Source: Agelaius tricolor
Taxonomy: Eukaryota; Chordata; Aves; Passeriformes; Icteridae
Reading direction: 5' to 3'
Length of the DNA: 64,000 nt
Assembly (NCBI GenBank): GCA_023055355.1
Contig: JALJCS010000010.1
Span: 24,691,001 to 24,755,000, forward strand
Under the pieces are notes generated by a model, which worked only from the letters and a program-made list of their open reading frames with translations, was not told where the DNA came from and made no database searches. The position numbers were made by a program, and so were the translations under genes. Of the stretch, positions 49,480-60,200 are shown one piece after another (the stretch's first letter is position 1; each line of letters begins with the position of its first letter).

Positions 49480-52329
49480 TTAATTCTGTGAATAGTTCTC
49501 AAGTTTTGAGTTTACATGTATGAAAATATCCTCCTTGTCCCTTACTCTAGAGATCTAACCTTACCTCAGAGCCTGCAGCTCTGACACTGTGGGACCCTGG
49601 CACACAAACCATCCAGCACTGGCTCTACAACTTCCAGCCTGGCTCTGCAAGGTGATCCAGCCAAGGGTGCACAAGGTTCCCTCCAGGGAGCTGTCTGGCA
49701 GCCCAGAAGAATGGAGGTGTCATCAGCCCCCTTTCTACAGCACCTAGGAGAGCAGGACAAAATTTTCCAGTCACATCCTAACCCTCTCCTCCACAATCCA
49801 GCACTAATATCGGATCATCTGGAAAAAACAAAGGAAGAATAGACTTTCATCTGTAGCCTTGTGGGCAAAATGCTTAGCAAGGTTTGGAAATAGAACACTA
49901 CTGAGAATTAGAGCAGTGACCCATCATCACTTGCAGTTTGCTGGCATGACAAGTGGCTTCACAGAACATCTGAATCTTGAAATTTCTCTTTGCATTGTGA
50001 ATTATTAAGTCTCTCAGGCTAAGATTACTAATTTATGCAATCCTGAAGATGGAAAGCATCTACTTTGTGTACATCACTTGAAGAAAACAGTAGTATAAAA
50101 TCACCTTCCTATTTTACAGGCAAGTACAGGGTAGGAATTCAGTGCCTTTCCCAGAGTCACTCTAAAGTAAGTCTCCAGTGGCAGTGGTAACTGAGGGTGA
50201 GATAACATCTTGGGAAAAGAAAAAACCAATTCATCACATAAGATCCACATAACTGAATTTCAAAGAGAGCAGTGGTTTGATATAAATTTCTTAATCCAGT
50301 TGTCCAGGATGTTGCTATTCCTATTGATATATAACTGGCTAGTGACACAGAAGTCAGTTTTTGTGTGGAAGTCCAAGCCAGAGCTACCTCGGAAGGAAGT
50401 ACTTGAGAGACAAGTGCTTATAGTAAAATGACAGGCTGGAACAGGAAAATAATACAGAAGATCAAACCTTGGGTGCAAGCCCTCAAGGGACACTGGCTGT
50501 GGGGTGCAACAGCAGCAATTTGCAAGTCAACAGTTTCAGAAAAAGGTTATTTGCTTGGTCTCCTTTCAGGCTTCCCAGCTAATACCCATCTCTCTTCCAT
50601 GATTCTAAGCACAAGTTTTTTGCATGGCAAAACAGGGGTCTTTGCCTACCCCTGCTCTCCAGGGCTGCCATGGAAACTCCTGGCCAAAGAGAGGAGAACT
50701 CAGCAGCAGCAGGATCACAACTGCTGACAGGCTGGGGTGTGTAGAAGGCAGCACCCAGCATCAGTTCAGCTCCAGGTAGGGAAGGAGAGTTACCCTCCAC
50801 ACTCAGGCATAAGCAGATCTCACTCAGCCTGGCACTTGCAACTGCACTGAAGTGGATGCCAAAGAAATCCCTCAGCACAGACTGCAGGGGAGTGCAGAAA
50901 GCCACCATGACACTTTAAGGTATATAAAACACTGGGTGGAGGAAACACAGGACATGGAGGAGCAGAAGGAGGTTTTATTTCACAGTACCATGAATTGGGC
51001 TGAGCCCTAGTAACAGTTAAGGAACTTCTGGCCTACGAAACCACCTGCATATAACAAGCAGAGACACACCTGCAATCCCTCTCTTCTGCTCAGCAGCACT
51101 TTGAAACACCTGTCAAAATTTGACTTCATTTTGATCAGATCTCTGCCTCAGCAAATTACTGTTGGTTCAATTTGGCTTTCTGAAGTATCTTGGAATCTGA
51201 AGTATCTACACGCAAAATGTGGAGAAAGGGCCACAGACTAAGCCTGAAATACTGAAACACTGCATCAGGGACTGGCCTGGTTAGGCTGTTTAGTCTGTTA
51301 TCCTGCTGGCAATGGATATAAATTAAAGATTTTTAAATCTTCCCACTCTCAATAAACTAATGATGATGACGCTTCCCTAATAATTAATTTTGTGGCTCCT
51401 GCTTGGCATACTTGTTTCTGGATGCAGAATGGACATCTCCTTTCTTGCAGAGCCAAACATGCAGAGATTTGATTAAGGGGCAGGACAGGAAGCCAGATAA
51501 ACTCAAACACTAACCATGAACTGAGATCAAATCTCTTGGGGAGCACCTGCAACCTCTTCAACAAAACCCATTTACTGCCCTTCTACAACTTGAACAGTTA
51601 CAACTCCATGCAGTTAATTTGGGTTTTGTGGTGTGGCTTTTTTTCCAGGTGTAAGAGTGCTAATGCTCCCCAAGAGAGGAGAAAGTGAACTCTCCCATGT
51701 ATGACAGAGCCAGACACCAGTGCAGAATGCCAAGGAACATGTACGTGCTCAGCTCCTCAGTGTGCCACTGTGCAAAGCTCACAAACAGCTCACATCATGC
51801 TTTCACACAGCTTTGAGAACTGGTAACAGGTTGGTCCAATGGCCAAGATCCAAACCACTGAATGAGCTCTAAAGAAACACATCATGCAAGCTTCAACACT
51901 GTACAGTGTGATGGAAATGGAACAACTGAGCAAAGCACAACATGAAGAGGACACCATCAAACAGCAAGGTAAAGCTAAAGCTGCACATCACTGTCACATC
52001 AACCTTCATCAAGGAAGAAAACAAACCCCTTTTCTCACAGTCAGACTGCTCAGAATTTGCTCAAGTCACAGTCTGAATAAATTAATAGACATGGACAGTC
52101 TATCTTGCTGGGGTGACAGACCTTTCTATACTTGCCAGCATTTTCTCCACTGCACTGGCAATCACTGCTCCAAGGTGTGCTGGCACTGTCACAATCCAGG
52201 AGAAGCTTCAATTACAAGTGCCAGCCAAGGAGGCACAAACAGCAGCAAGCCCCATCCAGGCACGCCACCAAGATTTCCAGCCCTAGTCTAGTCAAGGCCT
52301 GAGATAATGAGACAGTCAGTGACACATGA

Positions 52330-52560
52330 GCCTGATCCAAAGTCATCTGAGGCCAGAAGGGACCTGTAATGGCAGTCCACAAGCTTCAAAGCCACATTAC
52401 TCCCACAGAAATCCACGTGTATGTTGAAATTGTGAGGTACATGCAGGGAAGGTGACTACTTATCCCTCTGAACATTTCACATCCAGCCTCCTGAAACATT
52501 TTCTGACCTGCTCCTGACACAAAGGTTTGAGGGCTCGTCTGTAGAGGACATCTTGCCCCC
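52330..52560 (-). mobile_element. Possible old CR1-like fragment
   Basis: TGAGGCCAGAAGGGACCTGT at 52349-52368 recalls the ancient CR1 3' end. Later phrases (CATTTTCTGACCTGCTCCTGA) fit only loosely. A masking search is needed to confirm. Confidence 0.35.
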
Positions 52561-54643
52561 ATCCTCCTCTGTGATGTTGTAAATCACTACAGAAGTGGCC
52601 AGACTTGCTGTCAACTCTCATCCTCTTAACACCCACCTGCCCTGACCCAAACTGCCTGATGGATAGAGAAGGATTGATTAATATGGCAGAAACAGAAATT
52701 TCATTTCAGTTTGACTTTTGCTGTTTAGAGATATGGTTTTCTTAATACCTAAGCTGTAGCACAGATTCAAGATCCCTACAGAACTTCAAAGATGCCTGGA
52801 GGACCAACTCATTCAATCACAGGCACTCTCTCCTCAGCTGTACTTCTGGGGAACATCACATGAACTAGAGAAACATTTCCACTTCCAAAATCTGCTGCTC
52901 TATCACTTTTAACACTGCTTGTTATCAGCTAAGTGAAGCAAGGCTGAAGTCTATAACGCCATGGCATTATTCCTCTTGAAACAGAAAGCTTTGAAGCTGC
53001 TTGACAAATTCTAAGGACTTCACAGGAAGGTTGCAGGCATCAGTATGAAAAAAATCTATTTATGTTGGCAACAATTAAAAAAAAATTAGGCAAATGAGAC
53101 TATGAAATACAGAGAGAATCACCCCTGGTGACATGTCATTGCTCTGTCCCTCTGGTAACTTCCAGGCGTCAGTCCCACTGACAGGGTTCAACAGAGAAAA
53201 CAAGCAAAGGCTCGACTTTGCCAAGCCCAGGAATGCAGCACAAAGGCTTGCTCCCCACAGCAAGCTGTGTTGCCACGACAAGGAAGACCCTGAATATGAC
53301 AGCACTGCAGTTCCACTCTGCACTTGGGTGCAGTCCTTTACTCAAGAGAAAGCTGACTCCTACTGCAAGTTTGCAAACACATCCCTTCTCCAGCTGCAAA
53401 ACTCTGAAATCTAATTCAGAATCCCACATGGAAGCAAACATTTGCACTTCCAACACCTTCCAAGAACTATCTAAGCACTACTGATCTAAATGATGGATCT
53501 GTGTCTCCAGGTGTCAAGCGACAATGATTTATCCTCAAAAGTGCCCAGAGAGCATCAAGAGGAGCAGTGAACAGAGATGCAACAGCCCAAAAGACGCAGA
53601 GAAATGGGCTACACTGCTCAGCAGCAAACTGGACTAAGACATTTGTCTCTGATGCTGGCACAAGTGCTGGGCTGGAGACCACAACCCTGCCCTACCTAAT
53701 AACACTGGCTTGGCACACGCTACTTTATTTAACCCTAGTCTCCTTTACTGAACACTGAGTTGTGAACTAAGTCCACATGGGGCAGAGAGATCTATTGGTC
53801 AAACAACCCACACACCTGGGGAGCCTCTGTGCTACTCCACCACACGCTTCCCAGACAACCCTGAGCCTGTTGTTATCCTACCTCAGTTTCCCACATCCTT
53901 CTCAAGCAGCTGTGCAGGTACTAGGGAAGGAGGGAGCCTTTCCCTTCCTCACCAGTATCTTTAGACATATAACATTAAAAATACCTTAAGCAGAGCCCAC
54001 ACAGGCCTGTAACGTGCACAATTACATATTATTTACTCAGACTTAGTATCTCTCTTGAAGCATTTCTGCAGGATTTGTCTAATGACCAACCCAGCTTTTC
54101 GCACAAACTCACAGTTCTGACCCAACTTCCATTAAAAACGCTGCCAGAAACGAACGAAGCGGAGCACGGCACGTGCACAAAGGGGCCAAGCACAAGGGCC
54201 GAACCCACCCAACCCACACGATGCTCTGGGAGCGCAGCAGCCCCAAGCGTTAGCGAAGCCCCGCGCCGCCGGCAGAGCGGCCGCACCTCTCTCCGTTCGC
54301 CGAGCCGTCTGTTCCAGCGGGAGCCCGGCTCTGAGGCGGCCCCGGCACCGCCGCTCCCGCACGGCCGGTGCTCGGCGGCCCCAGGGCGGGGGGCCGAGGG
54401 GCGGCCCCGCGCCAGGCCCCGGCAACCCCCGCAGCTCCGGTCCCACCGGACCGCCCTCCCCTGCCCTTCCCGAGCCGCGCCGCTGCGAGAGCCAGCACCG
54501 CGCTGCTGCCGGCCGGTACCGCGGACGGCTCGGCCCCGCCCCGAACCGCGCTCCCCGCGGTCACCCGGCGGCGGCACCGCACACAAAGCCCCCCGGCCGC
54601 GCGTCTCCCCGCGGCCCCCCCGCGGTGCGGACGCGGGCGGTAC

Positions 54644-54770
54644 CTGCGGGGCGGGGGCGGGGGCCGGGCGGACGCGCTCCCTTCTCCCTCTCGCGTCTCC
54701 CTCCCTCAGTGCCGGCGGCGGCGGCGCCCGCTCCGCTCCATGGCCGCGCGCGCGCCCCGCTGACCACGGG
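54644..54770 (-). other. CLASP1: CLASP1 non-coding exon 1 (candidate)
   Basis: In the centre of the CpG island the minus strand has a strong donor, CCCGCAG|GTACCG, with the exon's last base at 54644. Upstream of it lies very GC-rich sequence with no extended frame in phase with the CLASP1 start. The distance from the first coding exon (about 11.6 kb of intron 1) and the CpG context fit a 5' UTR exon. The transcription start is not visible; 54770 is a guess placed just downstream of the GC-box cluster. Confidence 0.5.
54706..54741 (-). other. Candidate 11-codon upstream ORF in CLASP1 5' leader
   Basis: Within the proposed exon 1 a minus-strand ATG at 54741, in good context (GCGGCCATGG), opens MERSGRRRRRH followed by TGA at 54706-54708. 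It would be a short, Arg-rich upstream ORF if transcription starts above 54741. It depends on the unmapped start site. Confidence 0.35.
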
Positions 54771-54788
54771 AAGAATGGGGGACCCAGC

Positions 54789-54888
54789 GCGCACGCGCCG
54801 CCCGCCCCGCCCCGCCCCGCGCGCCGGCGCGGCGCCGCCCTGCGGCCGCTGGTACCGCGGTGAGGTCAGCGCGCGCCGTGCGCATGCG
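54789..54888. promoter_or_regulatory. NRF1-like motifs and GC boxes
   Basis: GCGCACGCGC at 54789-54798 and TGCGCATGCG at 54879-54888 match the NRF1 consensus YGCGCAYGCGC at nearly all positions. Between them lies a run of CCCCG units (54800-54820), a typical Sp1/KLF target. They sit just upstream of the proposed CLASP1 exon 1. Read from sequence only; binding is not shown. Confidence 0.5.
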
Positions 54889-54910
54889 TCGGGACCGTTA
54901 CCGCGCGCCC

Positions 54911-54926
54911 GGTCGCCATGGCGACC
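54911..54926. promoter_or_regulatory. Perfect 16-bp palindrome resembling an RFX X-box
   Basis: GGTCGCCATGGCGACC reads the same on both strands. It resembles the RFX X-box inverted repeat (GTTGCCATGGCAAC) with CpG-containing half sites. It lies about 150 bp upstream of the proposed CLASP1 exon 1. RFX binding is an inference. Confidence 0.45.
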
Positions 54927-54964
54927 CCGCCCGCCGGGAGCCGGGAGCGCGGACACGCGTGTGC

Positions 54965-55020
54965 CTGGGAATGCCACTCGTATTCCTGGGAATGCTACTC
55001 GCGTTCCCGGGAATGCCACG
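54965..55020. repeat. 21-bp tandem repeat, about 2.7 copies
   Basis: Three consecutive units begin CTGGGAATGCCACTCG, CTGGGAATGCTACTCG and CCGGGAATGCCACG at 54965, 54986 and 55007. Each unit boundary creates TTCCTGGGAA or TTCCCGGGAA, which resemble STAT6/BCL6-type sites (TTC-N4-GAA). It lies at the outer edge of the CLASP1 CpG island. Confidence 0.8.
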
Positions 55021-55309
55021 GCCCCGTCCCCGCTGGCCGGCCTCCAACCACTGCCGTGCCCCCGGCTGCTGCTCCGACCGGGGACAGGCCGGAACGCTTT
55101 GAGAGGAGCCCCGCAGGCTGCGCGCGGAGCGTGAGGGCTCAGCGCTGCCGCGGGCCCGTGAGCGCGCTGCCTTCCCTTGGGAGGAGCCGCAGAAGCACCG
55201 GGTGCGGCAGCCCGGACGGACACAGCGGGACACCCGCTCCAACCTCCCTGCTCCGGCAGGGCCAGCCCAGAGCACAGGGCACGGCGTTGTGCCAAGGCAC
55301 CTCCGGAGT

Positions 55310-55630
55310 GAGGGAGACTCCGCACTGTCTCTGGACAACAAGCTGTTCCAGTGCGTGGTCACTGCACACTGGAGAAGTTCTTCCTCGTGTTCAGGCGGAG
55401 ATTCCTGTGCATCAGTTTCTGCCTGTTGCCTCTTCTGTTGCTGGGCACCACCGAGCAGAGCCTGGATCCATCCTCTTGACATCCCCCTTTAGATATTTAT
55501 ACGCATGCATGAGGTCCTCTCTGTCATCTCAAGGCTGAACAGCCCCAATTCTCTCAGCCTTCTCTGATACCAGAGATGCTCTAGTCTCTTCATGATCTTT
55601 GTTGCCCTCCCACTAGACCCACTCCATGTC
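55310..55630 (-). mobile_element. CR1 LINE fragment at the edge of the CLASP1 promoter
   Basis: Contains AAGTTCTTCCTCGTGTTCAG, GCTGGGCACCACCGAGCAGA, GCCTGGATCCATCCTCTTGA, AGATATTTATACGCATGCAT, CTGAACAGCCCCAATTCTCT, GAGATGCTCTAGTCTCTTCA and CCCACTAGACCC, all reverse-complement CR1 text in order. It borders the CpG island directly on its right side and marks the end of promoter-like sequence. Confidence 0.92.
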
Positions 55631-56369
55631 TGGTTTTTGCAGCCTTAGTTTAAAAGCTGCATTTAAAAACAACCACTTCTTTCTCCTTCATGGAAAAAAT
55701 TGCAGTACTCCCACTCTATAACTGAGGTGAGAATGGGAAATAAATGCCCTGTGCAGAAGCTCTTTACCAACGTGTATTTGGCCATCTTGTTCCCTGGGCT
55801 CATGACTGCTGTTCTCCTGTTGGTTGTGGGGAATGAACCTCCATGTCCCATCAAACCACCACTGTCCTCCTCCTCTGTGCTGCAGAAAGCAGCTGACCTC
55901 CATAATACTGCAGCTCCCGATGAGCACCGAGTCTGAGCCCTCAAAACGTGGGAGAGCAGCATGTGGAACAAAGGATCCATTTTCATTCATAACTTAGTGA
56001 AATAATAACGCCCTTCTCCTCGGCTCACAGCTCTGCCACAGCAGCGACTTTTGGCAAGCTCCCTCCAATAATCCAAGATTTTCCAGCTTTTTTGCCATCA
56101 GGTTGCAGAGCAATACCTACCTGCTGCTTTGGGTGAAGCCATTGGCACAGGCTGAGTGTAGTCTGGAACGGGCTGCACAGATGTCAAGAGAAAGCTGGGG
56201 ATATTAGTGCTTAAAAGGATGCCAGGTCTGAGTAAACTGAAAGCAGGTGATTACAAACCAGCTTTAGAAATTACCATGGTTCTCACCCCCGGGCAGTAGC
56301 TAATCTCCTGAGAGCCCTAACTGGCTAAGCACTACCCACAGCAGAGACAGCTCTGCTTCAGCACAGCCC

Positions 56370-56555
56370 ATGTGCCGGGTGTTTCCCCGCCCTGGCTGGG
56401 CAGCTCTGCAAACAGGACTCCTGCAGAGTCTTGCCCTTCTCCTGCTGTTGGGACTCCTGTTTTGCAGTCTTCCAACAGCAGCTGAGGCCAGAGATCATGG
56501 GTACATTAACAAAGGACCAATCATTCCACTTCGTCTGGATCTGCTAGAACTACAG
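56370..56555 (+). CDS. Unidentified candidate exon with signal peptide
   Basis: The frame is open from the stop at 56301-56303. From the ATG at 56370 it encodes 62 residues up to a strong donor, CTACAG|GTAAAG, in phase 0. Residues 1-10 are basic and polar (MCRVFPRPGW), 11-33 strongly hydrophobic (LALLLLLGLLFC near 21-32), and 34-40 end in a cleavage-like TAAEA. The predicted mature start is RDHGYINKGPIIPLRLDLLE. Read through the donor, the frame stops after 7 more residues. A possible next exon at 57025-57130 keeps frame. I recognise no family. It lies about 1.6 kb right of the CLASP1 promoter on the opposite strand, where mammals have a non-coding antisense transcript. It could be a small secreted protein or peptide precursor, or a chance frame. 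Confidence 0.3.
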
Positions 56556-57024
56556 GTAAAGTTCTCTCAGAGAGTCTAAATAGATCCTGCTCTGTTCCCA
56601 AAATACCTTCACAAAATACCTTGCTCATTTTGAGCGAGAAAATGAGATAAAAATGGAATAATAGTAAGTTAGGTGAACTATGATAAGGAATATTTTGTTT
56701 AGTTTTAGTAAGAAATCAATAACTTCATATCACACATTTATTATTGCATGTCACACATTTGCTGAGAATTTATTCTCTTCAGTATTACAATGAAGAAGCA
56801 TTTACTTTGGAAATCTCCCAAAACTGTCTTCTGATATAATTGTATGTTTACCCTTTTTTCACAGATTCTTTCTTCTGGTGATTCTACATTCACTGTTTGG
56901 CAGGCTAAAGCTTTGTAAAGAAATGCTGAGAAATGCAGCTGACATAAATTAAAGTATTTTTTTCTCCCCTCCTAGGTAAAATTTGCACAGAAAATATAAC
57001 CTTTATTCTCTCTTTTGTTGCAAG

Positions 57025-57130
57025 ACTTCAGGGGACAACAATGGCATAAAACCTAGAAGCTTCCTTGTGCAACTGACAGATTGTGGACATGGGCTTTATG
57101 CATTTTCTTCACATTTTTATTTTAAAGCAG
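57025..57130 (+). CDS. Possible second exon of the signal-peptide candidate
   Basis: A pyrimidine-rich acceptor (TCTCTTTTGTTGCAAG) precedes 106 nt that stay open in phase 0 after the 56,555 donor and end at another good donor (AAAGCAG|GTAAAG). The translation begins TSGDNNGIKPRSFLVQLTDC. No family is recognised, and no terminal exon was found. It is recorded only as a splice-compatible continuation. Confidence 0.15.
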
Positions 57131-57273
57131 GTAAAGTCTGCACAGAAATAAATTTGTCACATAATCAGCTCAAATATTTGGATTTTTTTTCCTGTTGCTA
57201 CATGACTGTTTCCTTGCTCCCTTCAGAGACTTTTAGAACAGTTTATGCCTATATTCAAGACATTGTTCCATGA

Positions 57274-60200
57274 GCAGCAGCACTAATGATGCCTGGTTCC
57301 TCACAGGTCTGTGTTCTTTGTCCCTCTAATCCGCCCTGCTCTCTCAGCAGCCCTACCTTCCTTTGTGTGTCCTGTGCCACTCCCCTCCAAGGGGACACGG
57401 TGGCACAGTGGGGTTAGTCCAGGGCTGTATCCCTGTGTAGATGGAAGGGCAGCCCTCCATCACAAGGGATCAACCATGCCCGAGCTCCCTCCTGCCTTCC
57501 CCTGAGGCTGGCAATGATTATTTCTCTCTTCTATTCTCATGAAACTTGAGATTGTTTCCTCCCCCCTAAACACTGAGAAGGGAAAAGGAGGGGGTTAGCC
57601 TGACAGCTGAATAGAAGCAGACAGACAGACTGGTCACATAAGCCTTGTTTTCATTAGGAAAAGAAGTCAAAAATACATTGTAACCTGCAGGTTTTCTTCC
57701 AACTTTTTAAAAGTAGGAGGTGAAAGCATTCTTCTGATTCTTGGCCTTTAGGTTTCTTAACATTATTCTCAGTATTCTTTAATTCTGCTCTCGATTCCAT
57801 GGCACAATCCATCAGCTTTCCCAGGGCCATCACTCTGCATTAGTTCTGGCACACCTGTGACAAGCTGCGCATCCATCGCCTGCGACAGTTCCCAATGGAA
57901 ACACCACGAAGGCATTGCAGGATACCCCAAGGGCAACCAGATCCAAGCTTCTGCATGGAATCCAGTCTGCAGGGATACCTCAGCCTCTCCAAAGTTATGG
58001 TTAGGTAACAACTGTGCTATTGCTAAGGAGCCCTTGGGGATTCATCCTGGGGTGCAGAGAGGACTCTCTAAATGAAGGAAATTGAAGAAACCACTGGAGG
58101 AGCTGCTGCTATCACATGAGACTGCTTGACCAGGCCTTCACTACCAGTGGCTCAGCAGCAGACATTTGGCAGTTCCCCTATCCATAACATACCTTAAAAA
58201 GGTACTTTTTACTATGCTCTCATTTCTGAAAGATCTCCATTCACCTACCTGTCTCCAAAACAAAGAGGCTAGTGCAGCAGAAAAGTCTCCTGAGAGGATA
58301 CTGCTCCCAGTGAAGCTGCAGGCATCTCCCTAATCAGTCCACTGCAAAGTACACTGTTCCCTGCTGGCTGAGAAAGGTCTGGTTGGACACAAGGTGCTGT
58401 GTGCTTATACACATGCAAAACAAAGCACAGCCCATCTGCAAGGTGAAAAAAGAGATGAACTTATGGACATCTGCAGCAAGGGCACAAAAAGCTTTAAGTA
58501 AGGGCAAAACAAAGTCAGAAAGTTTTTTAAAGTAAAGAAATGTAAGGATATTCTAGCTTTCAATTACAAACACTGCTCTTTCAAATAAAAACACATCAAT
58601 AAAACTAGTGGGAAGCAGATGGATGGACTATTTCAGCAGAAACACTGACTATACCTGAATGACCTGCTCTTCCCCTTTCCTTCAGGGCCTTTTTGCACAA
58701 CATCTGCTCAGGAACCTGAGAGCCTGGTGCTTCAGGGTGAAATGTTTTTATTTATGAATGACAATATGATGATGTAGCTGCCCATAACAGCAGAGGACAA
58801 CAGTGTGAAAGCCTGGCTGTCCCTGGGTTGTTTTCCTATGCAGACTCAGCCACATTTCCTTTATGTGCTGTCCCAACTTGACTGCTTGCATGGCTAAGGG
58901 GGGGAACAGCTTCGCTTGACTCGATGTAGCAATGGACCTCTCCCTTTGCCATCTCCTGGCACTTACATCTCCTGCACGGCCTTGTGCCATGCTGAGGAGA
59001 AGGCTGGACTGCTGTTGGCCCAAATACCATGGGCCAACACGAAGTGAAGTCCAAGTACCCAACTTCTGAGTGCTGCTGATCCTACTCTGGCACAGGTCCC
59101 CGTGTGACTCACCTCTTCTACCCCTCACTGACCTGGGAAACAGGGAATAAACTCCTCGTCAACACTGCATGAGAACAACACTTGAGACAGGGAAAGCACA
59201 AGTACTTCAGATCAACGTGAAATTTAGTAATTCCTCGTTCTTCCCTTTGCACATGGCAGTTGTCACAGCCCCAGATTTGAGCACTTTCAGCTCACACAAT
59301 GTGCTCCCACACCGCTATCTTTAATTGGCACTTTCCTGCCAAGCCTCAGCGTTTTGCATCGGACTTTTTCCACGTGAGAGCTGCCACGAACAAAGCATCC
59401 CACTGACCCACTTAACTCCCACGTGAAGGCACATGAAGCTTCGCTTCAGTCACCAAACAGAAAAGAAAACACAAGAGCAGAAGGTTTTGATTAAAGGGAA
59501 ATGAGCAAATGGCTTCAAGGCCCATGGAGTGCACACTGGCTTGTCTACGTGTGCTCACTCCTTGCAGACATTTGGCCACCCAAGGAGAAACACCCTGTAC
59601 AAAGCAGGTAGTCCTCAGGCAGTGTGAATTGGGTTGGATTCGAGATTTCCCGTTGGCAGGAAGGTCCTGTGAGCCATGCGACATCCCCACAGGCTTCTTC
59701 CCCTGACCTGGAGTGACTGCCTCCAGGAAGGCAGGGAATGGTTCATTCTCCCTGACCAAACATCAAGGAAGGTACCAATTAGTGTTAATTGTGGTGTTGT
59801 ATTGTGACCAGAGCCTGAGCTGAAACCCCCCAAAAATGAACACAGGCTACTGGCAACAGTTTTCCCTGCTTTCTGAGCTGTGCTAGATTTGATGCACTAG
59901 CCTGGAAGATCAGCTCTGGCCTTACCAAGGCATGGGCACCAGGTCTTGTATTTGCATCAGGGACTGTATTTTTCCTGGCTGCCCTCAGGCCTCTGGGAAG
60001 AGACATTTACAGGTCAAACTTACAAGAGTCCTATTTTGTCTTGCACTTAAATTTACATTAAACAACATTTCATCCCCATTTCCGCCTCCCTCATTGTTTC
60101 CTGGTTACGCTGTTTCAAATGGATTTACCTCTTCTGTGCTTGTTCTCTACAGTCATCTGCTGATGCTATTTTATCTTTTTTCCACCATCCAAACACAATC

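Larger units (their letters stand above)
43039..54643 (-). other. CLASP1 intron 1 (about 11.6 kb, inferred)
   Basis: Runs from the proposed exon 1 donor to the proposed exon 2 acceptor. Contains the 13-bp inverted repeat at 45.7 kb, the 21-bp duplication at 49.44 kb and a doubtful old CR1 at 52.3 kb. No coding sequence recognised. Both ends depend on UTR splice sites that I could only predict. Confidence 0.6.
1..54770 (-). other. CLASP1: CLASP1 transcription unit, 5' part (promoter-side exons 1-8)
   Basis: CLASP1 is a microtubule plus-end tracking protein. It suppresses catastrophe and promotes rescue, and acts at kinetochores, the spindle and the cell cortex. Seven coding exons on the minus strand (42903-42709, 9822-9744, 9508-9405, 8928-8837, 8749-8674, 6078-5981, 4728-4661) join with consistent phases into 712 nt without a stop. 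The product matches the CLASP1 N-terminus almost residue for residue as I remember the human protein, for example QKDVGKRLQVGQELIDYFSD and YVWDRMLGGFKHKNFRTREG. CLASP2 differs clearly in the first 65 residues, so the paralogue call is firm. The encoded part is the TOG1 domain; later domains (TOG2, TOG3, the SxIP motifs and the C-terminal CLIP-binding domain) lie off the left edge. A non-coding exon 1 in the CpG island at about 54.7 kb is inferred. Intron 2 (32.9 kb) carries the U4atac gene on the opposite strand. Confidence 0.95.
54150..55300. promoter_or_regulatory. CLASP1: CpG island with CLASP1 promoter
   Basis: About 1.1 kb of dense CpG-rich sequence, in sharp contrast to the AT-rich flanks. 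It contains tandem GC boxes (CCCCG repeats, 54800-54820), two NRF1-like motifs (GCGCACGCGC at 54789-54798 and TGCGCATGCG at 54879-54888) and a 16-bp perfect palindrome of X-box type at 54911-54926. There is no TATA box near the proposed exon 1. This is the usual architecture of a housekeeping, possibly bidirectional, promoter. Long open frames here on both strands are a consequence of GC content and were not called as genes. Confidence 0.8.

Noticed and set aside
54075..55538. Frames of up to 262 residues on both strands in the CLASP1 promoter
   Set aside because: Low-complexity Arg/Pro/Ala/Gly from GC-rich DNA, overlapping on both strands and partly covering the tandem repeat and CR1 sequence.
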